Source: JBFXEO01 sp050180015 (GTDB lineage Bacteria; Bacteroidota; Bacteroidia; Bacteroidales; Tenuifilaceae). From it: DNA of 6,103 nt. The position numbers were made by a program, and so were the translations under genes. The notes under the pieces are model-generated. The model was not told the DNA's origin, ran no database searches, and saw only the letters and a list, made by a program, of their open reading frames with translations. The DNA lies in contig JBFXEO010000178.1 of NCBI GenBank assembly GCA_050180015.1, forward strand, positions 1-6,103, read 5' to 3'. Numbering within the stretch: the stretch's first letter is position 1; each line of letters starts with the position of its first letter. Below, piece by piece: positions 1 through 6,103 of the stretch.

Positions 1-21
1 ATCAAACAGATGTAAAGCACG

Positions 22-789
22 TCATCTTATAACAAAATTATCTGCATCAAGATGGGCCGGGAAGCTATCCCTAACACTCTTTAAATAGCCGAGTGATACT
101 GGAGCGCTGATAGTCTCCTCTGAATTAGGCTTTGCCAATGCAATTATTTTGCCCATAGGGTCTATAATCTGAGAATCGCCCGCGTGGGCTATTCCATTCC
201 CATCGGCCCCCACCCTGTTACATGCTGCAACGTAACACTGATTTTCGATAGCACGGGCAGGAAGCAGCGTATTCCAGGCATACTGTCTTCGTTCCGGGAA
301 GTTAGCCACCAACACCATTAAATCGTAATCATTCCTGTTCCTGCTCCAAACCGGAAAACGAAGATCGTAACAAATCAGCAGCAGAATTCTCCATCCCCGG
401 TAACGAACGACCACCCGCCTACTGCCAGCGGTGTAATGCCCATCTTCGTCGGCCATACGGAATAGATGCCTTTTATCGTAGTATTCAAGGCCACCATCCG
501 GCGATGCAAAAATCATTCTATTGTAGTAGCACCCATTCTGCCCGGCAACGTAACTTCCCGTGATGGCCGTTTTATATTCAACGGCAATGCTACGCATCCA
601 ATCGCTAGTATCTACACCATGCAAAGGAGCTATTCCATCGGGGTTCATGCTGAAACCGGTAGTAAACATTTCGGGCAGCACAACAATATCTGCACCGGAG
701 GCTACTTCACCAATTTTCTTTTCGAACATTCTAAAGTTCTTCTCCGGATTTTCCCACGCCAACCCGGATTGTATGATTGAAATATTCAT
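22..789 (-). CDS. yafV: YafV-type omega-amidase (nitrilase/CN-hydrolase family)
   Basis: The 255-residue protein is a complete single-domain carbon-nitrogen hydrolase, close to the usual length of the YafV/Nit2 branch. The catalytic triad is visible: Glu40 in LPEMFTTGF, Lys106 in YDKRHLF and Cys140 in ICYDLRFPVWSR. The accessory acidic residue is probably Glu115 in RMADEDG. The KRHLFRMADE block and the RGWRILLLICYDLRFPVWSR block are hallmarks of the YafV subgroup. Family members hydrolyse the amide of 2-oxo acid monoamides such as 2-oxoglutaramate, giving 2-oxoglutarate and ammonia, in the cytoplasm. There is no signal peptide or membrane segment. The start is supported because MNISIIQS directly begins the first beta strand of the fold. 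The leader has no Shine-Dalgarno sequence. It lies 71 bases after the aminotransferase gene, so cotranscription is plausible. The exact substrate is inferred from the subgroup; the gene symbol is the E. coli homologue name. Confidence 0.9.
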   Translation of the reverse strand: MNISIIQSGLAWENPEKNFRMFEKKIGEVASGADIVVLPEMFTTGFSMNPDGIAPLHGVDTSDWMRSIAVEYKTAITGSYVAGQNGCYYNRMIFASPDGGLEYYDKRHLFRMADEDGHYTAGSRRVVVRYRGWRILLLICYDLRFPVWSRNRNDYDLMVLVANFPERRQYAWNTLLPARAIENQCYVAACNRVGADGNGIAHAGDSQIIDPMGKIIALAKPNSEETISAPVSLGYLKSVRDSFPAHLDADNFVIR

Positions 790-860
790 GGCCGTAGAAT
801 TTTAAATATCCGTTACGCTACAAATTTGAATTTTTGCAGATATACAAATACACAAAACGG

Positions 861-1703
861 TTATCCTTGCTTTTGCCGATTTTCCACTTCGGCCTGAATT
901 AAGGCTTCGTATTCCAGGGCAATTTGCTTTATCAGGTCGATATTTACATCCAAAGTTACATCATCTACTTTACCAATTGCAAGCACTCCGGGGGATGTTC
1001 CCGTAATAAAACCACCGTCAATCTCTGATAGCTGGTTAGCGTTTAGGCAATCCTCGGCAACACCAACGCCCAGCTTGGCACATATCTGCAATACCTTATC
1101 ACGCGTAATCCCGCTTAGCACCATATCCGACGGCGCCGTAACTACGCCACCAGACTTTACAAAAAAGATGTTGGATCGGCTTCCCTCGGTGATGTAACCC
1201 TCATTATTTACCAGTAAAACTTCGTAATACCCATCCCTGTCAATTATTTCATCGGCACGTTTACGTAAAGTTTTATTCTCCACTTTGATTTCGGGCTTTA
1301 ACCTTGTGGCGTTTACCGTTTTAACGGAAACCCCGTAATGCTTGTCGTTGTAAGTAGGATATTTCGATGGGATAAAGTAAATGGCAGAATCCGGCTTTTC
1401 GTGGTTCAACCTGTAAACTACCGATATTTTGATGTTGTTCTCCACAACAGGTTCCCTATCAAGCAATAATTTGGTGGAACTCACAAGCTGGTCGTAGCTG
1501 GGTTCTGCTAAGCTGGAACGTAATATGGAATTTTTCAGCCGTTTAATATGATCGGGAAAAAATACTGGCGTCGATTTTACGACATGAACAACCTCGTAGA
1601 TAATCCGATCTCCTTCAACCAACTTTTCGCTGAACTGGTTACTTTGTAGAATCCTTCCGTTGTAAAAAAAGTGACTCTGCCCTGAACTTAATAATTCTGC
1701 CAT
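861..1703 (-). CDS. Class IV (fold-type IV) PLP-dependent aminotransferase
   Basis: The 280-residue protein has the architecture and length of the D-amino-acid / branched-chain aminotransferase and aminodeoxychorismate lyase superfamily. The segment YITEGSRSNIFFV (170-182) matches the PLP-binding E-G-S-x-S-N-x-F signature, with Glu173 as the residue that contacts the PLP ring nitrogen. LSGITRDKV (196-204) and GTSPGVLAI (235-243) are the phosphate-binding and active-site loops. Counting back from EVLLV in line with D-amino-acid aminotransferase, the Schiff-base lysine should be Lys140 in PEIKVENK; Lys144 is the alternative. The N-terminal half (FFYNGRIL, GDRIIYEVV, HIKRLKNS) fits the small domain. 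The protein should be cytoplasmic. The sequence does not fix its substrate: branched-chain, D-amino-acid or other amine donors are possible, and a PabC-like lyase is not excluded. It precedes the omega-amidase gene on the same strand. A good -7 promoter box lies about 30 bases upstream. Confidence 0.88.
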   Translation of the reverse strand: MAELLSSGQSHFFYNGRILQSNQFSEKLVEGDRIIYEVVHVVKSTPVFFPDHIKRLKNSILRSSLAEPSYDQLVSSTKLLLDREPVVENNIKISVVYRLNHEKPDSAIYFIPSKYPTYNDKHYGVSVKTVNATRLKPEIKVENKTLRKRADEIIDRDGYYEVLLVNNEGYITEGSRSNIFFVKSGGVVTAPSDMVLSGITRDKVLQICAKLGVGVAEDCLNANQLSEIDGGFITGTSPGVLAIGKVDDVTLDVNIDLIKQIALEYEALIQAEVENRQKQG

Positions 1704-1734
1704 GTAGCAAATAGTACAATAGTGATACGGGCCA

Positions 1735-1742
1735 CAAAGGTA
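1735..1742 (-). promoter_or_regulatory. Candidate Bacteroidota -7 box for the aminotransferase gene
   Basis: Read on the minus strand, this is TACCTTTG, an exact match to the Bacteroidota -7 consensus TAnnTTTG. It lies about 31 bases before the aminotransferase start, which would give a leader of roughly 25 bases. No TTTG or TTG is found at the expected -33 distance (around 1760-1768), so only half of the promoter is supported. If real, it would start a transcript carrying the aminotransferase and probably the omega-amidase. Confidence 0.4.
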
Positions 1743-1779
1743 TGAGGATTTCAGGCTGCTTTGTATGCCCGGTGAATAT

Positions 1780-2928
1780 TTATTTGCCAGATTGCTGGTA
1801 GTACCGGTAAAAAATATTCTCGATTAAAGGGGTATAGAATGTATTGAAGAAAACCGTTCTGTTATTCTTGGGTGAGAAAAAATGATTTAAAAACTTTCCT
1901 CCGGCCAACTTTGAGGTTGCCGATATTACCGGATCCTGGGCAAAATCTCCTGCAAAGTAATAGGTTGGCTCATTTTCGCCGGCCTGAATTACAGCCGGGA
2001 ATTGGGTATTCAGCCCAAGTTTTGCCAGCTGCCCGGCACCGGCATCGGTAACATCGAGGTTGAAAGTTGCATGTACCGAGGCGCTAGTACCCGGCGCAAC
2101 AAACTCGAACCAGCAAGGGTATAAAGTTTCCTCCGGAAGCCCATACTGCTTTTGATTATCCGGAGTAACCACTATTTTTGGGAAAAGCGATTTCAACGAT
2201 TCATTCAGCACCAGCACATCAATTAAACCATCGTTGCTTACCAGCACAATGCCCTGATTTTGTGTTGGCCAAGGTTGCAAATGCTGCGATTCGTAAAGTT
2301 TGGGCATCCAATCGGCGGGACCGCCGGGTTGCCCGGTATCGAGCGTAAGGAAAACCTTCCCCGCCCAACCTGTCCACATAATATTGAACAGCTCTTCGGC
2401 CTTGCTACGAATTAGGGCATTGGTGGGAGTGCTGAACATGTTATACTCGCCAATAATGAGCTTATGCGCCTCCTTCATTTTTTTCAGCAGAAAGTAGTCG
2501 TTCTGGTTCAGGCCGCCGTAAACCTTGGACGATTGAACGGGTTTAGCAATATTTTTATACCACTCAAAGGCGTAAACCCCGTAACAATCAGCGTAGTATG
2601 CCGCATCGTAAACGGCAGCATAAGCATCAACCTCATTTAGACGAATTGCCTTAAAGTCGAACAGCTCCTTTGACAGGTCGATAGGAAAAAAGCCCCAGTA
2701 ATCGCGGCTTGCCGAGTAGGGTTTTCCATCGGGTCCCACATACCGGTTTTGGTTAAGTATCCAAACAAATGCTTTATGCTCCGGCCTATCGGTACGTAGC
2801 ACTGTTTTATCGAGAATGTATATGTTTAGCTTATGCCTTGGCTGAAATGACCAGATTACGTATAGAAAAATGGGAATGATGAGGATTATAACAAGTATAA
2901 TTAATACTCTTTTAATCAACTTTTTCAT
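1780..2928 (-). CDS. Uncharacterised membrane-anchored, periplasm-facing protein
   Basis: I do not recognise a characterised function for this 382-residue protein. It starts with a basic MKKLIKR followed by a hydrophobic segment at residues 8-28 (LIILVIILIIPIFLYVIW), without a clear signal-peptidase site or lipobox cysteine. It therefore probably has one N-terminal transmembrane anchor with about 350 residues outside the cytoplasm. The soluble part begins with a strand-like KLNIYILDKTV (33-43). It continues with DAYAAVYDAAYYADCYGVYAFEWY (101-124 region), KLIIGEYNMFSTPT (156-169) and IMWTGWAGKVFLTLD (183-197), and ends with YYFAGDFAQDPV (323-334). The alternation of hydrophobic strands and loops suggests an alpha/beta fold, perhaps class-I-glutamine-amidotransferase-like, but that is a weak impression and no catalytic triad can be assigned. 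Its many aromatic residues could suit carbohydrate or surface binding. The leader has no Shine-Dalgarno sequence but is A-rich just before ATG. The aminotransferase gene follows after 76 bases. Confidence 0.85.
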   Translation of the reverse strand: MKKLIKRVLIILVIILIIPIFLYVIWSFQPRHKLNIYILDKTVLRTDRPEHKAFVWILNQNRYVGPDGKPYSASRDYWGFFPIDLSKELFDFKAIRLNEVDAYAAVYDAAYYADCYGVYAFEWYKNIAKPVQSSKVYGGLNQNDYFLLKKMKEAHKLIIGEYNMFSTPTNALIRSKAEELFNIMWTGWAGKVFLTLDTGQPGGPADWMPKLYESQHLQPWPTQNQGIVLVSNDGLIDVLVLNESLKSLFPKIVVTPDNQKQYGLPEETLYPCWFEFVAPGTSASVHATFNLDVTDAGAGQLAKLGLNTQFPAVIQAGENEPTYYFAGDFAQDPVISATSKLAGGKFLNHFFSPKNNRTVFFNTFYTPLIENIFYRYYQQSGK

Positions 2929-3060
2929 TTCTTAAAAGATTAACTTGACCAAAATATATATACAATCAAATTCTGTTTTAGCAATGCTGAAAAATACAAA
3001 AAATAAATCAATTCTACCTGTTTAAGCTTTAATTTATTCACAGGGATTAATGTAACAAAG

Positions 3061-3125
3061 GAAGCGTATAAACGCCACAATGCAATAACAATAATTTAAA
3101 GTTAGCGTTTTAGAATTATGGCTTC
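3061..3125. repeat. Interrupted inverted repeat downstream of the YyaL-like gene
   Basis: Two nested pairs of complementary arms flank a 29-base A/T-rich centre. The outer arms are GAAGC (3061-3065) and GCTTC (3121-3125). The inner arms are AAACGC (3070-3075) and GCGTTT (3105-3110). A smaller competing hairpin, GCGT-ATAA-ACGC, sits at 3064-3075. The element begins about 10 bases after the stop codon of the upstream gene in the transcribed direction and is followed by a short CTTTGTT run. It could be a weak transcription terminator or a 3'-end stabilising structure. The arms are short and the U-tract is poor, so chance is a real alternative. Confidence 0.25.
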
Positions 3126-3134
3126 GTAAAACAG

Positions 3135-5123
3135 TTACTCAACCCTAATCTGGCTAATCTCGGCTATCACTGATTCTATATCAGCTGTAGTTTTTAGGCA
3201 GGTTTTCCCCAGGCAAAGTTGAATTCCTTTTTGGGTTGAATTTTCGGCTTTGCCCATAAGTATTTTGGGGTAAACTGTATTCCGCTGAATTTCTATCAAG
3301 CTGCTGCCGTCATCATTGTGGAGTAAAATGCTGGCGTTGGGCAGCAGCTGTAGGAGGAATTGCTCCGCCCATGCGTAGATGAACATCCCGCTATTCCCGG
3401 TGTTTTCTGCAATATTGGCGAGCATTTGGACAGCCAATGTCCTATAGCTTTCGTTTTTGGTTAATCCGGAAACCGCAAAAAGATTTGCTGCCATTGTAGC
3501 ATTTGCCGATGGAATAACACCATCTATCAGCTCCATCTTTCTGGCTATTAATTTGGTATTGGAGGGGGTATAAAAAAACATCCCGGATTGGTGGTCATAA
3601 AATTTCCCGATAACCTTATCCATCAATTCCCCGGCCTCTATGAGCCAAATTGGGTCAAGCGTAGCATTGTAAAGCAGGAGAATAGAACGGATGTAATTGG
3701 CATAATCGTCGAGCAGTGGCTCGGCATACACCTTACCCTTACACGAGATTCTTTGCAGAGCCCCATCGGTAAAATGGCTACTCTCAATGTAGCCGACAGC
3801 ACCAAGGGCCAATTCAAGGTAATGTGGGTTGCCAAAGCTGATGTAGGCCTGCACCAATCCTGCTACCGCCAGTCCATTCCACGATGTAATTATTTTGTCA
3901 TCTATTGGGGGTGGAACCCGTCGGCCTCTCGCCCTTGCCAACTTTTGCAGGCTCTGATTAATCCTATAGTCAATTTCCTGCCAGGGAATATTGAATATAC
4001 TTTCGAGCTGATTGCTGGTGGCGCATCTTTTCAAAACGTTGGTGTTGTTCCAATTCCCCGTTTGTGCAATTCCATAGGCCGAACAGAATAACTCGGTATC
4101 AAACCCCAGTATTAATTCCGTTTCGTCTTTACTCCAAGTATAAAACTCACCCTCGCTCCCGTTACTATCGGCATCCAAAGCGCTGTAAAAACCACCAGAA
4201 GACGATTGCAACTCGCGCGTAAGGAACCGCACGGTTTCATCAACAACCCTTTTGTACAGTGGATTAGGATTAACCCGGTATGCCAATGAGTAAAGTTCTA
4301 TCAGCTGCGCATTGTCGTAAAGCATCTTCTCGAAATGCGGCACATGCCACTTTTCATCAACGGAATACCGGAAAAAACCGCCTCCGACATGGTCGTATAT
4401 TCCTCCGTTTGTAATTTTTTCGAGCGATGTAAAAACGAAACTCCGAAGTTCCTCATCGGGCGAATACACAGAGTATTCGAGCAGAAATTTCAGCAATCCC
4501 GGCATTGGGAACTTTGGCGCACCCCTTGTACCCCCCTGCTTAAAGTCAATATCATTTTTAATTGCATTGATATTTTGCCGAAGCATTTCTTTATAATTTT
4601 GACCATCAACCGCTGCCCGGTACTGTATTTTTTCCGAGTTGGAGATACCCTGCTCCAAATCTTCCGCAACCTCAATTACCCGCCACGGTTCCTTAGCCCA
4701 AGTTTCCTGCAAACTTTCCAAAACGCCCAGCCACTGCTCTTTTGGGAAATAGGTTCCCCCGTAAACGGGGCGACCATCGGGAAGCGCAAAGCAATTCAAC
4801 GGCCATCCGCCACGCCGGGTTATAATTTGAACAGCACTCATATATACCTGATCTATATCCGGACGCTCCTCCCTATCAACCTTAATACAAACATAGTTAC
4901 TATTCATAATCTCAGCGATACCGCTATCGGTAAACGATTCCCGCTCCATTACATGACACCAGTGGCAGCTGCTATACCCTATGCTAATTAGCAGCAGCTT
5001 ATTCTCCTTCCGGGCAATTTCAAGGGCCTCCTCACCCCAAGAGTACCAATTCACCGGGTTGTACGCATGTTGAAGCAGGTACGGGCTTACTTCATCAATT
5101 AGCTTATTTGGTTGAGTATTCAT
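3135..5123 (-). CDS. yyaL: YyaL/SPATA20-like protein: N-terminal thioredoxin-like DUF255 domain plus alpha/alpha-barrel region
   Basis: The 662-residue protein is full length for the family (usually about 650-700). Residues 5-160 form the DUF255 thioredoxin-like domain: NKLIDEVSPYLLQHAYNPV at the N-terminus, the CHWC redox-type motif (Cys53, Cys56) followed by VMERESF, then VDREERPDID (82-91) and GGWPLN (105-110) with GGTYFP (122-127). Residues of about 175-600 resemble the (alpha/alpha)6 barrel of epimerase and glycosidase folds. They contain the family blocks GGIYDHVGGGFFRYSVD (240-256), HFEKMLYDNAQL (263-274), ALDADS (315-320), EGEFYTW (324-330), DDKIITSWNGL (408-418) and LLDDYA (470-475). 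The C-terminus has the usual cysteine pair (Cys637, Cys642). There is no signal peptide, so it should be cytoplasmic. The biochemical role of this family is not established; redox and sugar-related roles have both been proposed from the folds. The start matches the family N-terminus. It diverges from the secreted DUF4369 gene and carries a possible upstream mini-ORF. The gene symbol is the Bacillus homologue name. Confidence 0.93.
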   Translation of the reverse strand: MNTQPNKLIDEVSPYLLQHAYNPVNWYSWGEEALEIARKENKLLLISIGYSSCHWCHVMERESFTDSGIAEIMNSNYVCIKVDREERPDIDQVYMSAVQIITRRGGWPLNCFALPDGRPVYGGTYFPKEQWLGVLESLQETWAKEPWRVIEVAEDLEQGISNSEKIQYRAAVDGQNYKEMLRQNINAIKNDIDFKQGGTRGAPKFPMPGLLKFLLEYSVYSPDEELRSFVFTSLEKITNGGIYDHVGGGFFRYSVDEKWHVPHFEKMLYDNAQLIELYSLAYRVNPNPLYKRVVDETVRFLTRELQSSSGGFYSALDADSNGSEGEFYTWSKDETELILGFDTELFCSAYGIAQTGNWNNTNVLKRCATSNQLESIFNIPWQEIDYRINQSLQKLARARGRRVPPPIDDKIITSWNGLAVAGLVQAYISFGNPHYLELALGAVGYIESSHFTDGALQRISCKGKVYAEPLLDDYANYIRSILLLYNATLDPIWLIEAGELMDKVIGKFYDHQSGMFFYTPSNTKLIARKMELIDGVIPSANATMAANLFAVSGLTKNESYRTLAVQMLANIAENTGNSGMFIYAWAEQFLLQLLPNASILLHNDDGSSLIEIQRNTVYPKILMGKAENSTQKGIQLCLGKTCLKTTADIESVIAEISQIRVE

Positions 5124-5189
5124 GTAAGGCCAGTTAAATTGGGTTAAGGTTGAAGGTGTATCGTTTGCTCTCCATGTAACAGTTAAATT
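5121..5189 (-). repeat. Imperfect direct repeat spanning the YyaL-like start codon and a second ATG upstream
   Basis: On the plus strand, CATGTAA-GGC-CAGTTAAATT (5121-5140) recurs as CATGTAA-CAGTTAAATT (5173-5189). All 17 shared bases are identical, and the only difference is three extra bases in the first copy. Read on the minus strand, each copy is AATTTAACTG(GCC)TTACATG, so both end in an ATG. The downstream ATG is the start of the YyaL-like gene. The 17-base identity in a 159-base intergenic region suggests a local duplication or a repeated control site rather than coincidence, although A/T-rich composition makes chance more likely than usual. Confidence 0.5.
5134..5175 (-). other. Possible 13-codon upstream reading frame (leader peptide candidate)
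   Basis: From the ATG in the upstream repeat copy, the minus strand reads MESKRYTFNLNPI and then TAA. The stop ends 10 bases before the YyaL-like start codon and lies inside the downstream repeat copy. The frame is different from that of the main gene (the starts are 52 bases apart), so it is not an N-terminal extension. There is no Shine-Dalgarno sequence, no run of one amino acid that would suggest attenuation, and no terminator-like hairpin. Translation would require the transcript to start upstream of 5175, and I could not identify a promoter for this gene. It may be no more than a chance short frame. Confidence 0.2.
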
Positions 5190-5217
5190 ACGTTATTTGT
5201 TGACTTATTTGGGATGA

Positions 5218-5248
5218 TTTGTTTTAATTGCGATAAATAGTATTTTTG
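5218..5248 (+). promoter_or_regulatory. Bacteroidota-type promoter for the DUF4369 gene
   Basis: A -33 box TTTG (5218-5221) is separated by exactly 19 bases from TATTTTTG (5241-5248), a full match to the -7 consensus TAnnTTTG. This is the form of the primary-sigma promoter known from Bacteroides and relatives. Transcription should start near 5254-5257, giving a leader of about 27-30 bases before the ATG at 5283. A second TTTG at 5208-5211 lies too far upstream to be the better -33 box. No matching promoter was found on the opposite strand for the divergent YyaL-like gene. Confidence 0.75.
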
Positions 5249-5282
5249 ATGAGCCTTTTGTTTACAATTTAAAACTTTGAGT

Positions 5283-6103
5283 ATGAAACGAATATTGGCC
5301 GTAGGTGTTTTGCTTGGTTTTATAAACCTTACGTTTGCTCAACATCCCGCGTACAGAATAGCGGTTCAGATTGATGGATTAAAGGATACCACGTTGCTGT
5401 TGGGCTATCACTTTGGCGATAAAAAGTACGTAAGCGATACTGCAAGGGTCGATTCGAATGGAACCGCAGTTTTCACCGGCGATTCGCTGCTAAAGGGTGG
5501 CATTTATCTGGTTATACTCCCCGAAAAATCATACTTCGAGATGATAGTGAGCGACAACCAGCAATTTGGCGTTAAAACCTCAAAGGATAAGCTGTTTGAA
5601 GATTTAAAGTTTACCAGATCCGACGAAAATAGCGCCTTTGTAGAGTACCAAAAGTTTATGGTAGAAATGCAGAAGCAAAACAAAGAGCTATCCGATCAGA
5701 TGAAGGATGCCCTTAACGATTCAACAAAATCCGCAGAAATTAAGGAAAGGTTGAACAGCATCAACACACAGGTTCTTACCTACTGGGATAACCTAATTGA
5801 AACGCACAGGGGACAATTCCTGGCAGCTATGGTTAAGGCGATGAAAAATGTTGATATACCAGAATCCAACATTCCAAAAAACGCCAAGAATTACGATTCG
5901 TTACTGTGGGTAAATAGCTACCAGTACAACAAGGTTCACTTCTTTGACAATATCGATTTTTCCGATAGCCGGTTGCTACGGACTCCCATTCTGGAGGGGA
6001 AAATAAACACCTATTTCGACAGGGTTCTTATTCCACAACCCGACAGCATTATTCCCCAGGTTATCTACATAATTGAAAAGTCGAAGGCCAGCAGGGATGT
6101 TTT
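5283..6103 (+). CDS. Secreted DUF4369/DUF5106-type protein, probably the N-terminal part of a TlpA-like thiol-disulfide protein (3' end outside window)
   Basis: The frame is open from ATG to the window edge, 273 complete codons plus two bases. Residues 1-19 form a clear signal peptide (MKRILAVGVLLGFINLTFA) with predicted cleavage between Ala19 and Gln20. There is no lipobox cysteine, so the protein is likely periplasmic rather than a lipoprotein. Residues of about 24-112 have the DUF4369 pattern of short beta strands: IDGLKDTTLLLGYHF, the D-x-x-G-x-x-x-F-x-G turn (57-66) and GGIYLVIL (72-79). A charged helical, coiled-coil-like stretch follows at about 117-165. Residues of about 165-273, with HRGQFLAAMVKAM (175-187) and the Y-F-D-R-V-L-I-P-Q-P-D block (244-254), resemble DUF5106. 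Bacteroidota proteins of this layout usually end in an AhpC/TSA-like thioredoxin domain with CxxC, which would fall beyond the window. The start follows a consensus promoter by 34 bases and fits the signal peptide; no Shine-Dalgarno sequence is present. Confidence 0.88.
   Translation, partial: MKRILAVGVLLGFINLTFAQHPAYRIAVQIDGLKDTTLLLGYHFGDKKYVSDTARVDSNGTAVFTGDSLLKGGIYLVILPEKSYFEMIVSDNQQFGVKTSKDKLFEDLKFTRSDENSAFVEYQKFMVEMQKQNKELSDQMKDALNDSTKSAEIKERLNSINTQVLTYWDNLIETHRGQFLAAMVKAMKNVDIPESNIPKNAKNYDSLLWVNSYQYNKVHFFDNIDFSDSRLLRTPILEGKINTYFDRVLIPQPDSIIPQVIYIIEKSKASRDV

Noticed and set aside
466..805. Two overlapping plus-strand open frames (466-780 and 560-805) opposite the omega-amidase gene
   Set aside because: Both are covered by the catalytic-motif-bearing amidase on the minus strand and encode nothing recognisable.
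790..860. Possible separate promoter or terminator between the aminotransferase and omega-amidase genes
   Set aside because: On the minus strand, TGTATTTG (845-852) and CAAATTTG (821-828) each miss one defined -7 base and lack a well-spaced -33 box. The only inverted arms (CCGTT/AACGG) are five bases long with a 41-base loop.
2929..3134. Promoter-like motifs in the 206-base gap before the membrane-protein gene (minus-strand TATTTTTTG at 2997-3005, and TATATTTTG ending at 2950)
   Set aside because: Both have one base too many between TA and TTTG, and neither has a TTTG at a proper -33 distance. In such A/T-rich DNA they are expected by chance.
3588..4091. A 167-codon plus-strand open frame antisense to the YyaL-like gene
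   Set aside because: Its translation has no domain-like pattern and it overlaps conserved coding sequence of the real gene completely.
4335..4991. A 218-codon plus-strand open frame antisense to the YyaL-like gene
   Set aside because: It lies wholly inside a gene with strong family motifs on the other strand. Its translation shows no recognisable domain and it has no promoter, so it is a shadow frame.
1..6103. Search for a mobile element, CRISPR array, tRNA, riboswitch or defence system
   Set aside because: I saw no transposase or recombinase motifs, regularly spaced repeats, cloverleaf sequence or riboswitch-like conserved core. All long frames are explained by housekeeping-type or envelope genes.

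Overview
The window looks like ordinary chromosomal DNA from a member of the Bacteroidota, most likely a Bacteroidales-type organism. Three things point there: none of the starts has a Shine-Dalgarno sequence, with A/T-rich leaders instead; there is a textbook Bacteroidota promoter (TTTG, 19 bases, TAnnTTTG); and the protein set is typical, notably a DUF4369/DUF5106-type secreted protein. Coding density is high, and I see no insertion sequence, phage gene, CRISPR array, tRNA or rRNA.

Layout. Four complete genes lie on the minus strand, so they read from right to left. 5123-3135 is a YyaL/SPATA20-like protein with an N-terminal thioredoxin-like (DUF255) domain. 2928-1780 is an unrecognised, N-terminally membrane-anchored protein. 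1703-861 is a fold-type IV (class IV) PLP aminotransferase. 789-22 is a YafV-type omega-amidase of the nitrilase family. A fifth gene starts at 5283 on the plus strand and runs off the right edge. It encodes a secreted DUF4369/DUF5106-type protein whose expected C-terminal thioredoxin (TlpA-like) domain would lie outside the window.

How the genes may work together. The aminotransferase and omega-amidase are adjacent, co-oriented and 71 bases apart. They could form a transaminase/omega-amidase pair, in which the amidase removes 2-oxo acid amides produced by glutamine- or asparagine-dependent transamination; the pairing is an inference. The YyaL-like gene and the secreted DUF4369 gene diverge from a 159-base intergenic region. 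Both belong to thioredoxin-fold-associated families, one predicted cytoplasmic and the other envelope, but nothing in the sequence shows a functional link. The membrane-anchored protein is separated from the YyaL-like gene by 206 A/T-rich bases and may be a separate transcription unit.

I found no convincing novel system. The most interesting small-scale structure is upstream of the YyaL-like gene. There its start-codon context is duplicated 52 bases upstream, and the upstream copy opens a 13-codon reading frame that ends inside the downstream copy.
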